The notes under the pieces: generated by a model
The model's input: only the letters and a program-made list of their open reading frames with translations
Databases searched by the model: none
Told to the model about the DNA's origin: nothing
Origin: Sphingomonas prati
GTDB lineage: Bacteria > Pseudomonadota > Alphaproteobacteria > Sphingomonadales > Sphingomonadaceae
Direction: 5' to 3'
DNA: 64,000 bases
Assembly: GCF_014643515.1 (NCBI RefSeq)
Contig: NZ_BMJP01000003.1
Location: 310,001 to 374,000 of the forward strand
Shown here: piece by piece, positions 19,093 through 27,728 of the stretch
Layout of the letters: each line of letters begins with the position of its first letter
Position numbering within the stretch: position 1 is the first letter of the stretch
Position numbers and translations under genes: made by a program

Positions 19093-19707
19093 ATGGCGAT
19101 CTGGCTGGTCGATCTAACCGTCGAACCCGAACAGCGGCTGGTCGATCGGCTCTCCGATGTTGAACAAGATCGCGCGGCACGCTTCCTTCGCTCGGTGCCT
19201 CGCCGACGTTATCTGGCGGCGCATTGCGCACTGCGGCAGCTGGTTGAACGGCATTGCCATGTTCCGGCCGCAGCGCAACGCTATCACCGAACGGACGCCG
19301 GACAGTGGCACTGCGACGGCCTGTCCGGCTGGCACCTCAGCCTCAGCTATGCCGGCGACGTCGGGTTGGTCGGGCTGGGCCAGCACGGCGCGATCGGCAT
19401 CGACCTCGAAACCGACCGACCCATTGTAAACGCCGCCGGCCTGGTCCGCAGCTATTGCTCGCGCGCCGAACGGCTCGCCTTCGCGCTGCTGCCGCGTGCC
19501 GATCGGAACGCCGGCTTCCTGCGCGCCTGGACCCGGAAGGAAGCGTGCGCAAAGGCGCTCGGCCGCGGCCTCTCAATCCCGCTGGCGGAACTGGACTGCG
19601 GGATCGACGGAGCCCACCGCACCCTCTGCTACAGCGACCGACGAATCGACGTCGGCTCGTTCCGGCCGGCCGCGGGGCTCGTCGCCGCATGGGCGCAGCT
19701 CCGCTGA
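19093..19707 (+). CDS. 4'-phosphopantetheinyl transferase, Sfp type
   Basis: The protein has about 204 residues. The magnesium/CoA motifs are present: GIDLET with D104 and E106, and W146-TRKEACAKALG with E150 as the third acidic residue. Enzymes of this family move phosphopantetheine from CoA to the serine of carrier domains, so it should activate S1476 of the NRPS and S1774 of the PKS. ATG 19093 is chosen because the protein start (MAIWLVDLTV) then matches the family. A TTG at 19051 overlapping the GT2 stop is an in-frame alternative. It is the last gene of the rightward operon and converges on the sugar-phosphate transferase gene with only 7 bp between them. Confidence 0.88.
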   Translation: MAIWLVDLTVEPEQRLVDRLSDVEQDRAARFLRSVPRRRYLAAHCALRQLVERHCHVPAAAQRYHRTDAGQWHCDGLSGWHLSLSYAGDVGLVGLGQHGAIGIDLETDRPIVNAAGLVRSYCSRAERLAFALLPRADRNAGFLRAWTRKEACAKALGRGLSIPLAELDCGIDGAHRTLCYSDRRIDVGSFRPAAGLVAAWAQLR

Positions 19708-19714
19708 TCGCGCG

Positions 19715-21235
19715 TCAGTAAGCCGATCGCTGGCCCAGCACGGTCAACGCCGTCCGCGCCAGAATGTAGATGTCGAACCAGATCGACCAGTTGTTCACAT
19801 AATGCATGTCATGTTCCAGCCGTCGGATCAGCTGGTCCGTCGTCGTGGTCTCGCCGCGCCAGCCGCACACCTGCGCCCAGCCGGTCAGCCCGGGCTTCAC
19901 CTTGTGCCGATCTGCGTATGTCGCGACGACCTCGCCGAACGGCACCCCGCCCGCCCGCGTCGCGGGGGCATGGGGGCGCGGTCCGACCAGTGACATCTGG
20001 CCGATCAGCACGTTGATCAGCTGCGGCAGCTCGTCGAGGCTTGTGCGCCGCAGGAACCCACCGACCCGCGTCACGCGCGGATCGCGCCGGCCGGCCTGCA
20101 CGATCGGGGCCGCGCCGGCCTGGACATACATCGTCCGGAATTTGAGGATGTGGAAAGGCCGGCAGTTCAGCCCCTCGCGCAACTGGCGGAACAGCACCGG
20201 CCCGCCGCTGTCCAGCCGGATCGCCACCGCCACCGCCAGCATCAGCGGCGCGCACAGGATCAGCGCCACCAACGCCAGCGTCCGATCCATCAACGCTTTC
20301 TGAAAACGCTGCCCCGGCGTCAGCGGCCGTTCGCCGACGGTCAGGAACCGCAACCGCGCCTGCGCGGTCGCCGACCGCCCCGCCGGCACCAGCGGCCCGC
20401 GATCGGGCAGCAACAGTATATCGACCGGCGTCGCCGACAGGGCACGCACGATGGCATCAATCCGCGTCTCGTCCGCCCACGGCAAGGTGAGGAACACCCG
20501 GTCGATCGTGCCCGCCCGGATCATCCGCACCAGATCCGCCACGCCGCCAAGATACGGCAGCGGCAACCCAGTGGCCACGTTCGCCGCCACCGGGCGATCG
20601 TCGAAGAACCCGAGCAGCGGCATCGCGAGCCCGTCGCTCCGTTTCAGGTGATCCGCGAACGCGACACCCTGCCGCCCGGTCCCGACCACCGCGGTGCGGC
20701 CCTGGAACAGCCCGGCGTGCTTCAACCGACGTGCCGCCTGCAGCACCAATATCCGTCCGGCAACGATCGCGATCAATCCGGTCGCGAACCACAGCACCAA
20801 CCCCCGCCACGGCAGCGCAATCTGCGCGTCGAACGCATGGCCCAGCGTCGCCAGCGCCAGCACCGTCGCGACCCACGCGTTCAGCACGCGTGGCAACGCC
20901 CGCCGCACCAGCAGCAGGGCATCCGTATCGTAACCGCCCGTCGCCTGCGCGATGCCGCTGTGGCACGCAATCGCGATCGGCACGATGCCCCAAAGCGGCA
21001 GGCGCCATGCGTCGCACGCCAGCGCCGCCAGCATGATCGCGGCGAGATCGACCAGCCACGTCGCGATCGCGACAAGCTGGAACGGCAAGGCGCGACCAAG
21101 GCGGGCGACGACCGGCGACGACACTTCGGCCGGCGCGATCACGCACGCGCCGGCCGCCGCCACATCGCCCGATCCAGCCGGATCGGCGGCCCGCAGTTCT
21201 ACCGGTTCCGCGTAGCCGACTGCGGCGTCAGCCAC
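19715..21235 (-). CDS. Exopolysaccharide polyprenyl glycosylphosphotransferase (undecaprenyl-phosphate sugar-1-phosphate transferase)
   Basis: The protein has 506 residues. The N-terminal half has four to five membrane helices. A Rossmann-like segment follows (TAVVGTGRQGVAFADHL). The C-terminal catalytic domain has a re-entrant helix (LALVALILCAPLMLAVAVAI), then GPVLFRQLREGLN, LKFRTMY, LRRTSLDELPQL and MSLVGPRPH, the signature motifs of the WbaP/PssY-type bacterial sugar transferases. It transfers a hexose-1-phosphate to undecaprenyl phosphate, the first step of repeat assembly, so this is the priming enzyme of the glycan locus. The start is GTG at 21233-21235 and overlaps the 3' end of the LuxR-type gene upstream by 8 bp, implying coupled translation and direct control by that regulator's promoter. 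Confidence 0.92.
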   Translation of the reverse strand: MADAAVGYAEPVELRAADPAGSGDVAAAGACVIAPAEVSSPVVARLGRALPFQLVAIATWLVDLAAIMLAALACDAWRLPLWGIVPIAIACHSGIAQATGGYDTDALLLVRRALPRVLNAWVATVLALATLGHAFDAQIALPWRGLVLWFATGLIAIVAGRILVLQAARRLKHAGLFQGRTAVVGTGRQGVAFADHLKRSDGLAMPLLGFFDDRPVAANVATGLPLPYLGGVADLVRMIRAGTIDRVFLTLPWADETRIDAIVRALSATPVDILLLPDRGPLVPAGRSATAQARLRFLTVGERPLTPGQRFQKALMDRTLALVALILCAPLMLAVAVAIRLDSGGPVLFRQLREGLNCRPFHILKFRTMYVQAGAAPIVQAGRRDPRVTRVGGFLRRTSLDELPQLINVLIGQMSLVGPRPHAPATRAGGVPFGEVVATYADRHKVKPGLTGWAQVCGWRGETTTTDQLIRRLEHDMHYVNNWSIWFDIYILARTALTVLGQRSAY

Positions 21236-21488
21236 CGACGACCAGCGCCAGCGGCCGCTCGGCAGCCTGCACCGGCAACAGCCCCTCGCGGATGACGTGC
21301 GCGATCATGTGTGCGCGGTTACGCGTCCGCGTCTTCAGTCGCACATTCTCGATGTGCCGCTCGACGGTGCATGGTGCAATCTCGAGCTCCAGCGCCGTTT
21401 CCTTTGCGGACATCCCGCAGGCCACCAGCCGCAAGACCTGCGCCTCACGTCCGGTCAGCCGCGTCAGTTCACTGACTTGTCGTGCCAT
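21228..21488 (-). CDS. HTH-only LuxR-type regulator
   Basis: The 86-residue protein is little more than a LuxR/GerE DNA-binding domain: LTGREAQVLRLVACGMSAKE, then the recognition helix CTVERHIENVRLKTRTRNRA. There is no receiver, autoinducer or PAS domain. ATG 21488 has GGGGGA six bases upstream. Its 3' end overlaps the start of the sugar-phosphate transferase by 8 bp, so it is in the same transcript and is the obvious candidate for controlling exopolysaccharide initiation. It is paralogous to the 72-residue protein at 21642-21860, matching almost residue for residue over the recognition helix. With no sensor part its activity may depend on amount or on heterodimers with the neighbour. Confidence 0.82.
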   Translation of the reverse strand: MARQVSELTRLTGREAQVLRLVACGMSAKETALELEIAPCTVERHIENVRLKTRTRNRAHMIAHVIREGLLPVQAAERPLALVVGG

Positions 21489-21641
21489 TATCTATCCCCC
21501 CTATTTGCGGCCTGCCCGAGTCCCCCGGCCGTATCGGTATCACCAGTATGAAGGTATTCAGACTAACGTCGCATGCGCATTCGGGTAGGTCCGTCGGGGT
21601 TAGCGCTCCCAGAACCGACGCCGTCGGCGGCGCAACACGCG

Positions 21642-21860
21642 CTAGAGAATGTCGTTTTCAAGTGCGAACGCGACCATATGGGCGCGGTTGCGCGTCCGCG
21701 TCTTCAGGCGGACATGGTCGATATGCCGTTCGACGGTGCGCGGCGCGATGTCGAGCTGCTTGGCGATTTCCTTGGCGGAAAGACCACGCGCGACGGCTTT
21801 CAGGACTTCCAGTTCGCGCGCCGTCAGCCAGGACAGCAGATCCTCGGGCGTTGGGTTCAC
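21642..21860 (-). CDS. HTH-only LuxR-type regulator, paralogue of the downstream gene
   Basis: This 72-residue protein is a bare LuxR-type HTH (LTARELEVLKAVARGLSAKE, then RTVERHIDHVRLKTRTRNRA). It differs from the 86-residue neighbour mainly at its N-terminus and tail, so the two look like a tandem duplication. The start is GTG at 21858-21860 with GAGG about ten bases before it. It lies 153 bp upstream of the second copy and 54 bp after the response-regulator-like gene, all on the minus strand. The function is inferred as transcriptional control of the adjoining exopolysaccharide genes; no target site is visible. Confidence 0.78.
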   Translation of the reverse strand: MNPTPEDLLSWLTARELEVLKAVARGLSAKEIAKQLDIAPRTVERHIDHVRLKTRTRNRAHMVAFALENDIL

Positions 21861-21914
21861 GGGCCCCGCCTCGCCGGTTGCCCGGTTCGCGGCGCGGCAA
21901 CCCGTCTGCCCCGT

Positions 21915-22628
21915 TCAGCCCGCGGCACGGACCAGAACCGGTCCGGACTTCGGCCCCGGGATCGGCACGGTGGCCGCAAGCCTTGGCACTTGAAGGCCGC
22001 CATGTGCGCCGTAGATCGCGGCCTGCGTCCGGTTCGCGACCCCAAGCTTGCGCAGGATCGCCTTCACATGAACCTTCACGGTGGATTCGGAGATGTCCAA
22101 CCGGCGCGAAATGACCTTGTTCGACCAGCCGGTGATCAGGCAACAAAGGATCTCCTCCTCGCGGACCGACAGGTTGGCGCTTTCGAGCAGGTGCCGCGCA
22201 TGATCGCGTTTCGGCCAGTCGTGGTAGCGTTGCAGCGTGTCGGCAAGATGAGACGGCATCACCTTCTCCCCCATCGCCACCAGCCGGAGCGACTGCACCA
22301 GCGGGCCAAACGACATGGCGCGGCAGATGTAACCGTGAACGCCCGCGCGAAAGGCGCTGGCCATCGCCTCGAACTCGAACGTCTCGCTCAGGATGACAAG
22401 TTTCACGTCGGGAAACCGGCCGCGCAGCAGCCGCACGCCAGCCGCATCGTCGGCCGCGATGCGACCGTCCACCACGATCAGCAGATCGTCGTCATTCTCC
22501 CCGGACAGTTGCGCCAGATCTCCGACAGACTGGGTCACGTCGAAATGCTTTTCGGTCAGGATGTGGCGAAGCCCTTCTCGCACGATCGAATCAGGACCCA
22601 GTAACGCGACCTTGAACGACTGTTGCAC
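21915..22628 (-). CDS. LuxR-family response regulator with a partly degenerate receiver
   Basis: This 237-residue protein has an N-terminal receiver-like domain (about 5-120) and a C-terminal LuxR HTH (about 150-212: LSVREEEILCCLITGWSNKV, then STVKVHVKAILRKLGVANRT). The phospho-acceptor position is kept as D54 in IVVDGR. However, the first acidic pair is reduced to GPD, and the conserved lysine is R103 in GYICRAMS. Phosphorylation may therefore be weak or absent. The start is GTG with a perfect AGGAG six bases upstream. No histidine kinase is adjacent. It is the first of three leftward LuxR-type genes leading into the sugar-phosphate transferase, so it probably regulates the glycan locus. Confidence 0.85.
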   Translation of the reverse strand: MQQSFKVALLGPDSIVREGLRHILTEKHFDVTQSVGDLAQLSGENDDDLLIVVDGRIAADDAAGVRLLRGRFPDVKLVILSETFEFEAMASAFRAGVHGYICRAMSFGPLVQSLRLVAMGEKVMPSHLADTLQRYHDWPKRDHARHLLESANLSVREEEILCCLITGWSNKVISRRLDISESTVKVHVKAILRKLGVANRTQAAIYGAHGGLQVPRLAATVPIPGPKSGPVLVRAAG

Positions 22629-22756
22629 GGCGAGCTCCTATTTGGTTCTACGCAAAGCCGAATTTCTTCGGTTGGCGGAAGATCCGGGGCTTCCGCAGGG
22701 GTCACGAACTCTCATCGCGGACGGTCCGCGGGGGCAGCGCATACCACGAAACGTCG

Positions 22757-22780
22757 TTAACAAAACATTCACAATGTTAA
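22757..22780. promoter_or_regulatory. Overlapping AT-rich inverted repeats upstream of the LuxR response regulator
   Basis: AACATT-CAC-AATGTT (22764-22778) is a perfect 6+3+6 inverted repeat. It is nested in TTAACA ... TGTTAA (22757-22762 and 22775-22780). The site lies about 130-150 bp upstream of the GTG start at 22628 inside the only A+T-rich stretch of the gap, which suits an operator. Which protein binds is unknown; self-regulation by the LuxR proteins is possible. Confidence 0.4.
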
Positions 22781-23414
22781 TCAACGCAAAATCGCAGGCG
22801 TGTATTTCGTACAACTAGTCTTTGACCTCCCGACCGCGATCGGCCCGGTTAGTATGCGCATGGGACGAACAATCACAAAAGCGCGACGAAACGACTCGCG
22901 GTTCCTTCCAAATTTTTGCGTGAACAGCGGGATCGGACTGCCGCCGACGTGGGACTTCCTCGACCAGCCAAAGCTATGGGAGCATCCCACGAGAGTTCCG
23001 GAACCGGGGCGGGTTCAAACCGTAGCGATCACGTCCCTGCAGCGGAAAACTCGAACAACACCGATCCGACCAAAGGCTGAAACCGCGTCGGTACCGTCCC
23101 GATTAAGCGTCCCCTGCACGGGGTACTATCCGCCTGTTTCCGTGGTGCTTTCGTGCCATTTTCCCGCAGACACTCCATGCCGACCAGGCACGCGCCGACT
23201 GTATCGCGGCATGGACCGGAGTGTGTTTACTCCGCAAGCCGATCGACTTGCGCCGTCACGATAGACACCCGGCTTCGTTAGTGGCCGCAGATGGCCGGAC
23301 GAAGGCTCACAGTACAGCGATCACCCTCCATCCGACGCACGGTTACGCCGCTGCACCGCCGCGTTGCCGATCCTAGATCGACTGTTCAGAACCGCCGCGG
23401 AAGCAGCCGCCCCG

Positions 23415-23432
23415 CCCTGCTCAAGAGCGGGG
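23415..23432 (-). terminator. Possible terminator hairpin after the PiT gene
   Basis: CCCTGCT and AGCGGGG can form a seven-pair stem (one G-T pair) with loop CAAG, 12 bases beyond the stop of the leftward phosphate-transporter gene. There is no T-run, so factor-independent termination is uncertain. Confidence 0.35.
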
Positions 23433-23443
23433 CTGCCGAACAA

Positions 23444-25096
23444 TCAGCCGTTGCCGGTCGCCCGGACGATCGTCAGGAACAGCGCGTAGAGCAGCCCGGC
23501 CAGCAGCATCGCCGCCGGCAACGTCATGATCCACGCCAATGCGATGTTGCGCACGGTACTCTTCTGGAGCCCGGAGCCGTTCGCCACCATCGTCCCCGCC
23601 ACACCGCTCGACAGGATATGGGTCGTCGACACCGGCATGCCCTTCACCTGCGCCAGCAGGATCGTGCTCGCCGCCACCAGCTCGGCTGCCGCCCCCATGC
23701 CGTAGGTCAGATGCGCCTTGCCGATCTTCTCGCCGACCGTGACGACGATCCGCTTCCACCCGATCATCGTGCCCAGCCCGAGCGCCAGCGCGACCGCGAT
23801 TTTGACCCAGGTCGGGATGTAGCGCGTCCCCTGTTCCAGCAGGTGCTAATACGCGGTCAGTACCTTGTCCCCGCCGCTCGGGAACCGCGCGACCGCTGCC
23901 TCCTTGTCCTCGTTCAGCAGCCGCAGCGTGTCGTAGGCGAGGTACATCTCGTTGCGCACATTCTTGGTCTCGGCGGCCGGCACGCGGCGAAGCGATCCGT
24001 AGCTGCGCAGGTCCCCGACGATCTGGCCCGAAACATTATCCAGCGCGGCATAGACCTGCGGCGTGTCGGGCTGGTGCGTCCGCAACGCGCGCTGCAACGT
24101 GGTGCGCGCCTCCGGCGGATCCATCGTCACGCCGGCCGCCTTGCTCCGGAACACCGTCTGCGCATCCGACGCGGCCTGGATGAAGGCGGGCGTCGAACTG
24201 TCGGGCATCGTGCGGTTCAACGCATAGGCGGTCGGTGCGACGCCGATCAGGATCAGCATGATCAGCCCCATGCCCTTCTGCCCGTCGTTGCTACCATGCG
24301 CGAAGGACACCGCGGTGCAGGTAAAGATCAGCAGCGCGCGGATGTGCAGGGGCGGCGGCTGCTCACCCTTCGGCTCCTCGTACAGTTTCGGATCGGGCAG
24401 CACACGCTTCATCGCCCACAGCAGCAGCATCGCGGCGACGAAGCCGATGACCGGGCTGATCAGCAGCGCCAGCAGCACGCTTTCGGCCTGGCTCCATTCC
24501 ACGCCGGCGGTCGCGGCCGCCCCGCTACCCAGCCACTGGTTCGCCACGCCAACGCCGAGCACGGAGCCAATCAGCGCATGGCTCGACGAATTGGGCAGCC
24601 CCATGAACCAGGTGCCAAGGTTCCACACCACCGCGGCGATCAGCAACGCGAAGATCATCGCATAGCCGCCCGCACTGCCGACGTTCAGGATCAGGTCGAC
24701 CGGCAACAGGGTGATGATGCTGTACGCCACCGCACCCGTCGACACGATGACGCCGATGAAGTTCCAGACGCCCGACCAAACCACCGCGAAGACGGGTTTG
24801 AGCGAATGGGTATAGATCACGGTCGCGACCGCATTGGCGGTATCGTGAAACCCGTTCACGAACTCGAACCCCAGCGCGATCAGCAGCGCGAGGCCCAGGA
24901 ACAGGAACGCCCCGATCGCCAGCGGCTCGCCCACGCGCTGCGTATCGAGAAAGACGCTGACGCCCGCATAGACAAGCCCGGCGAGCAGCGCGACGAGGAA
25001 ACCGATCGTCGCCGCCGGATGGACCTTGTGGTCCATCGCGACCCGCGGCGGTGCCTCGCCGACCCGGTCGATCACGGACGGTGCTGCTGCTGTCAT
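23444..25096 (-). pseudogene. PiT-family inorganic phosphate transporter interrupted by an in-frame TAG
   Basis: The frame from ATG 25096 (AGGAG nine bases upstream) encodes a PiT phosphate permease: ALGFEFVNGFHDTANAVATV in the N-terminal repeat, LPNSSSHALIGSVLGVG, and SFAHGSNDGQKGMG in the second half. At codon 417 (23846-23848) the frame has TAG, directly after VLTAY. Reading through continues without frameshift as [20 protein letters not shown], then [15 protein letters not shown] and [14 protein letters not shown], exactly the expected C-terminal membrane part, ending at 23444. The intact protein would have 550 residues. A single C-to-T change (CAG to TAG) explains the break. Truncation removes the second conserved PiT motif, so the product is probably inactive unless the stop is suppressed or is a sequencing error. 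No PhoU-like partner is adjacent. Confidence 0.85.
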
Positions 25097-25454
25097 CGAT
25101 CACTCCTGCGTCGCGCATGTCAAAAATGCGCCGGCCCGACGTCGGACCGCTAAAACTCGCCTTCGATGCCAACCGCGTCAGATTTGTTACAACGCCCCGG
25201 TCGGCGGGGTGAACCGGCTCGCCAAGGCTCATCGCCCGATCGGCAACACACGGTCTCGATTGGTGCAATCCTGCGCCCGATCCTAACCTATATCTAGCTG
25301 AAACGGCTATTTGCGGCGCAGGAACTTGGTATCGCCTGCAATCGCGCGGGCGTCGGCGGAAACCATCTCCACCGCCGGCGGCCTGCTGGAGACGACCGAT
25401 GCCGCTGACCCGTTTGTGCATGAGAACCGTGATGCGCCCGGACGCGGCTCGCTC
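25097..25454. other. Divergent intergenic region between PiT and the SDF symporter
   Basis: About 358 bases separate the two divergent transporter genes if GTG 25455 is the symporter start. A small perfect hairpin, CCCCG-GTCGG-CGGGG, lies at 25195-25209. An open frame continues upstream of 25455 to a TTG at 25311, but its translation has no membrane character and no recognisable similarity. No clear promoter hexamers were found. Confidence 0.45.
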
Positions 25455-26732
25455 GTGACCGAGTCGCACGCCTCGCCGACGGACGGCCGTCGTGCGTTCC
25501 GCATCAATCGCACCGCGCGGATCTTTTTGGCGTTGGTCGGGGGCATCCTGCTCGGCACCTTCCTTGCCGAACGACAACCCGCCTTGCTGGCGAACGTGCT
25601 GGCGGTCGCCGGTCCGATCGGGCGGCTGTGGCTCAACGGGTTGACCATGACGGTCGTGCCGCTGGTGTTCGGGCTGTTGGTGACCGGCATCGCCAGCGCG
25701 GCGGAAAGCGCATCGGCGGGCGGCATCGCGCGACGCGCGCTCCTGTGGTTCGCGGTCCTGCTGATTGCCGCGGCCGGGGTCAGCGCGCTGCTGTCGTCCG
25801 CGCTGCTCGCCGTCTCGCCGCCGGCCGAGTCCGCCGCGCTGCTCACCGGGCCAACGACCGCCGCCGCGCCCGCCCCGGCTGACGGCCCGACCGACTGGGT
25901 CGGCGGGTTGATCCCGACCAACCCGATCAAGGCCGCGGCCGACACGGCGATGGTCCCGCTCGTCGTCTTCGCCATGCTGTTCGGGTTCGCGATGGCGCGG
26001 ATCGCGGCACCGCTGCGCGCCGCCCTCGTCACCGCATTCCGCGGGATCGTCGAAACAATGCTGGTGATCGTCGAATGGGTGCTGTGGCTGGCCCCGCTCG
26101 GGGTCTTCGCGCTCGCGCTGGCGGTCGGTGCGCAGCTCGGGCTCGGCGCGGCGGGCACCTTGCTCCATTATGTGCTGATCGTCGCGGCGGCCTGCCTGTC
26201 CGCCGCACTGCTCGCGATGCTCGCGGCGGTCGTGGCGGGGCGCATGTCGCCCGTCGCTTTCCTGCGTGCGGCTTTGCCGGCGCAGGTCGTAGCGGTCAGC
26301 ACGCAATCCTCGCTGGCGTCGCTGCCCGCGATGATCGCCGCGGCCCCCGCGCTCGGGTCGGATCGCGATGCGGCCGGCGTCATCTTTCCGCTCGCCGTCT
26401 CGATCTTCCGCGCGGCCAGCGCGGCGGCCAACATAGCGGTCGCGGTCTATCTGGCGCATCTCCACGGCGTGCCGCTGACCAGCGCAACGCTCGCGGTCGG
26501 CGTCGTCACTGCCGCGGCGGTCAGCCTCGCGGCGGTCGGGCTGCCGGCGCAGGTGTCGTTCTTCGCCACGATCGCGCCGGTGTGCGTCGCGATGGGCGTG
26601 CCGATCACGTTGCTGCCCGTCCTGCTCGCCGTCGAATCGCTCCCCGACATCTTCCGCACGTTCGGCAACGTGACCGCGGATCTCGCGGTCGTGCGGCTGG
26701 CCGGTCGATCAGGCGCGCGTGAAGACGGCTGA
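25455..26732 (+). CDS. Dicarboxylate/amino acid:cation symporter (SDF/DAACS family)
   Basis: The membrane protein has about 425 residues. The family features are visible: TAMVPLVVFAMLFGFAM, the helical-hairpin serine-rich segment STQSSLASLPAM, and later VSIFRAASAAANIAVAVYL and FFATIAPVCVAMGVP in the substrate/Na+ binding region. Proteins of this family take up C4-dicarboxylates, glutamate or other amino acids with Na+ or H+; the substrate here cannot be fixed. GTG 25455 is chosen because it gives the usual short cytoplasmic N-terminus before the first helix (ARIFLALVGGILLGTFL). No good ribosome-binding site is seen, so the start is uncertain by up to 48 codons. Its 3' end overlaps the convergent methyltransferase gene by 24 bp. 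Confidence 0.82.
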   Translation: MTESHASPTDGRRAFRINRTARIFLALVGGILLGTFLAERQPALLANVLAVAGPIGRLWLNGLTMTVVPLVFGLLVTGIASAAESASAGGIARRALLWFAVLLIAAAGVSALLSSALLAVSPPAESAALLTGPTTAAAPAPADGPTDWVGGLIPTNPIKAAADTAMVPLVVFAMLFGFAMARIAAPLRAALVTAFRGIVETMLVIVEWVLWLAPLGVFALALAVGAQLGLGAAGTLLHYVLIVAAACLSAALLAMLAAVVAGRMSPVAFLRAALPAQVVAVSTQSSLASLPAMIAAAPALGSDRDAAGVIFPLAVSIFRAASAAANIAVAVYLAHLHGVPLTSATLAVGVVTAAAVSLAAVGLPAQVSFFATIAPVCVAMGVPITLLPVLLAVESLPDIFRTFGNVTADLAVVRLAGRSGAREDG

Positions 26733-27656
26733 CACCAGCGCGATGCGCTCCACCTTGGCATATTGCGGCCGGTCCAGCTCCTCGCCGAACACGTCGGGGT
26801 CGATCTCGCGGTAGCGCAACGTGCAGCCATGGTCGGCCGCCGCCTGCACTAGACGGGCCTTGAGCGGATCCTGCCCGTCAAGGATCGCGCTCCCCGTGTA
26901 AAGAATGGCCCGCCCGGTCCCAGACAGCTTGCCGAGCGCGGCGAGCGTCAGGTCGAACGGCAGCTGCGCGCCGTGCATCCCGCCGCCGTCGCGGTAGGCG
27001 CGGCTGTCGTCGTCCATCAGATAGGGCGGGTTGAGCAAGGCGAGATCGAACGGCGCGGGCACATTGTCCAGGCCGCTGGTCTCGATCGTCTCGATCGCGA
27101 ACCCCGCCGCCGCCGCGTTGATGCGGGCCAGGCGCAGAGCGTGGCCATTGATGTCGGTTGCCACGACCGTCGCGCCGGGGCACAACGCCGCCGCCGTGAC
27201 CGCCCCGACGCCTGCGCCGACGCCGATATCGACGATGCGCCCCCCCGCCGGCAGCGGCTGGCGCTCCAGCTCATCGGCGATCAGGTTGGCGAAGCGGTAG
27301 CTGTCCGGCCCCAGGAACACCGCGTCGGTGCCCGCGGTCGGATAGGCCGAGTGCCAGAAGGCGACATCGCGCACGGTCGACAGCCGAACCATGCTGCGCA
27401 GCGCGACGCCCGTCTCGTCGAGCATCCCGACCTCGCGCAGCGCCTCCTCGATCGCAGGCGGGATCGCCCCGCTCTCGAACGGCACGCTCCAACCGAAGAC
27501 CTCGGTCAGCGACCCCGCCCGGCGGTCCGGCAACCGGGTCAGCACCCGGCCGTGCGTCTCCGGTGTCGGCGTGACGTGACGATAGCCATCCGCGACGAGC
27601 TGTCGCGACAGGTCGAGAAGGGCTTGGTCGGCTTTTGAAAAATGCTGCATCCGCAT
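26709..27656 (-). CDS. Class I SAM-dependent methyltransferase, NPPY type (HemK/RlmG-like)
   Basis: The protein has about 315 residues. The SAM-binding motif I is IVDIGVGAGVGAVTAA, motif II VVATDINGHALRLA, and motif IV N209-PPY, the signature of methyltransferases acting on planar nitrogen (glutamine side chains, adenine or guanine bases). The N-terminal 130 residues are not the classical PrmC helical domain, so the target (rRNA, DNA or protein) is open. ATG 27656 has AGGGGG eight bases upstream; GTG 27659 and ATG 27650 are in-frame alternatives. It converges on and overlaps the symporter by 24 bp. The downstream lipoprotein gene region on the same strand starts 72 bp upstream of it. Confidence 0.8.
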   Translation of the reverse strand: MRMQHFSKADQALLDLSRQLVADGYRHVTPTPETHGRVLTRLPDRRAGSLTEVFGWSVPFESGAIPPAIEEALREVGMLDETGVALRSMVRLSTVRDVAFWHSAYPTAGTDAVFLGPDSYRFANLIADELERQPLPAGGRIVDIGVGAGVGAVTAAALCPGATVVATDINGHALRLARINAAAAGFAIETIETSGLDNVPAPFDLALLNPPYLMDDDSRAYRDGGGMHGAQLPFDLTLAALGKLSGTGRAILYTGSAILDGQDPLKARLVQAAADHGCTLRYREIDPDVFGEELDRPQYAKVERIALVSAVFTRA

Positions 27657-27728
27657 CACTTAAGCCCCCTGCCCGGCGGCGCAACCGCTTGCCCGTTCCG
27701 TCCTCGCCCAAACCGGACGATACCAGGC

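Larger units (their letters stand above)
22629..23443. other. Gene-free interval between the LuxR regulator and the PiT pseudogene
   Basis: About 815 bases hold no ORF that resembles a protein. The right part is random-looking sequence with many stops. The left part, next to the regulator start, is clearly A+T-richer than its surroundings (around 22740-22830) and carries overlapping inverted repeats, listed separately. It is the likely promoter region of the leftward LuxR-type genes. Confidence 0.6.

Noticed and set aside
22800-23264. 154-residue ORF in the gap after the LuxR cluster
   Set aside because: No ribosome-binding site, no recognisable motif and random composition; treated as non-coding.
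23846-23848. Recoding of TAG as pyrrolysine or another amino acid in the PiT gene
   Set aside because: Nothing else in the window suggests amber recoding, and a one-base CAG to TAG change is simpler; kept only as a point to check.
25311-25454. N-terminal extension of the SDF symporter from TTG 25311
   Set aside because: The 48 added residues are polar and low-complexity with no ribosome-binding site; GTG 25455 gives the usual family length.
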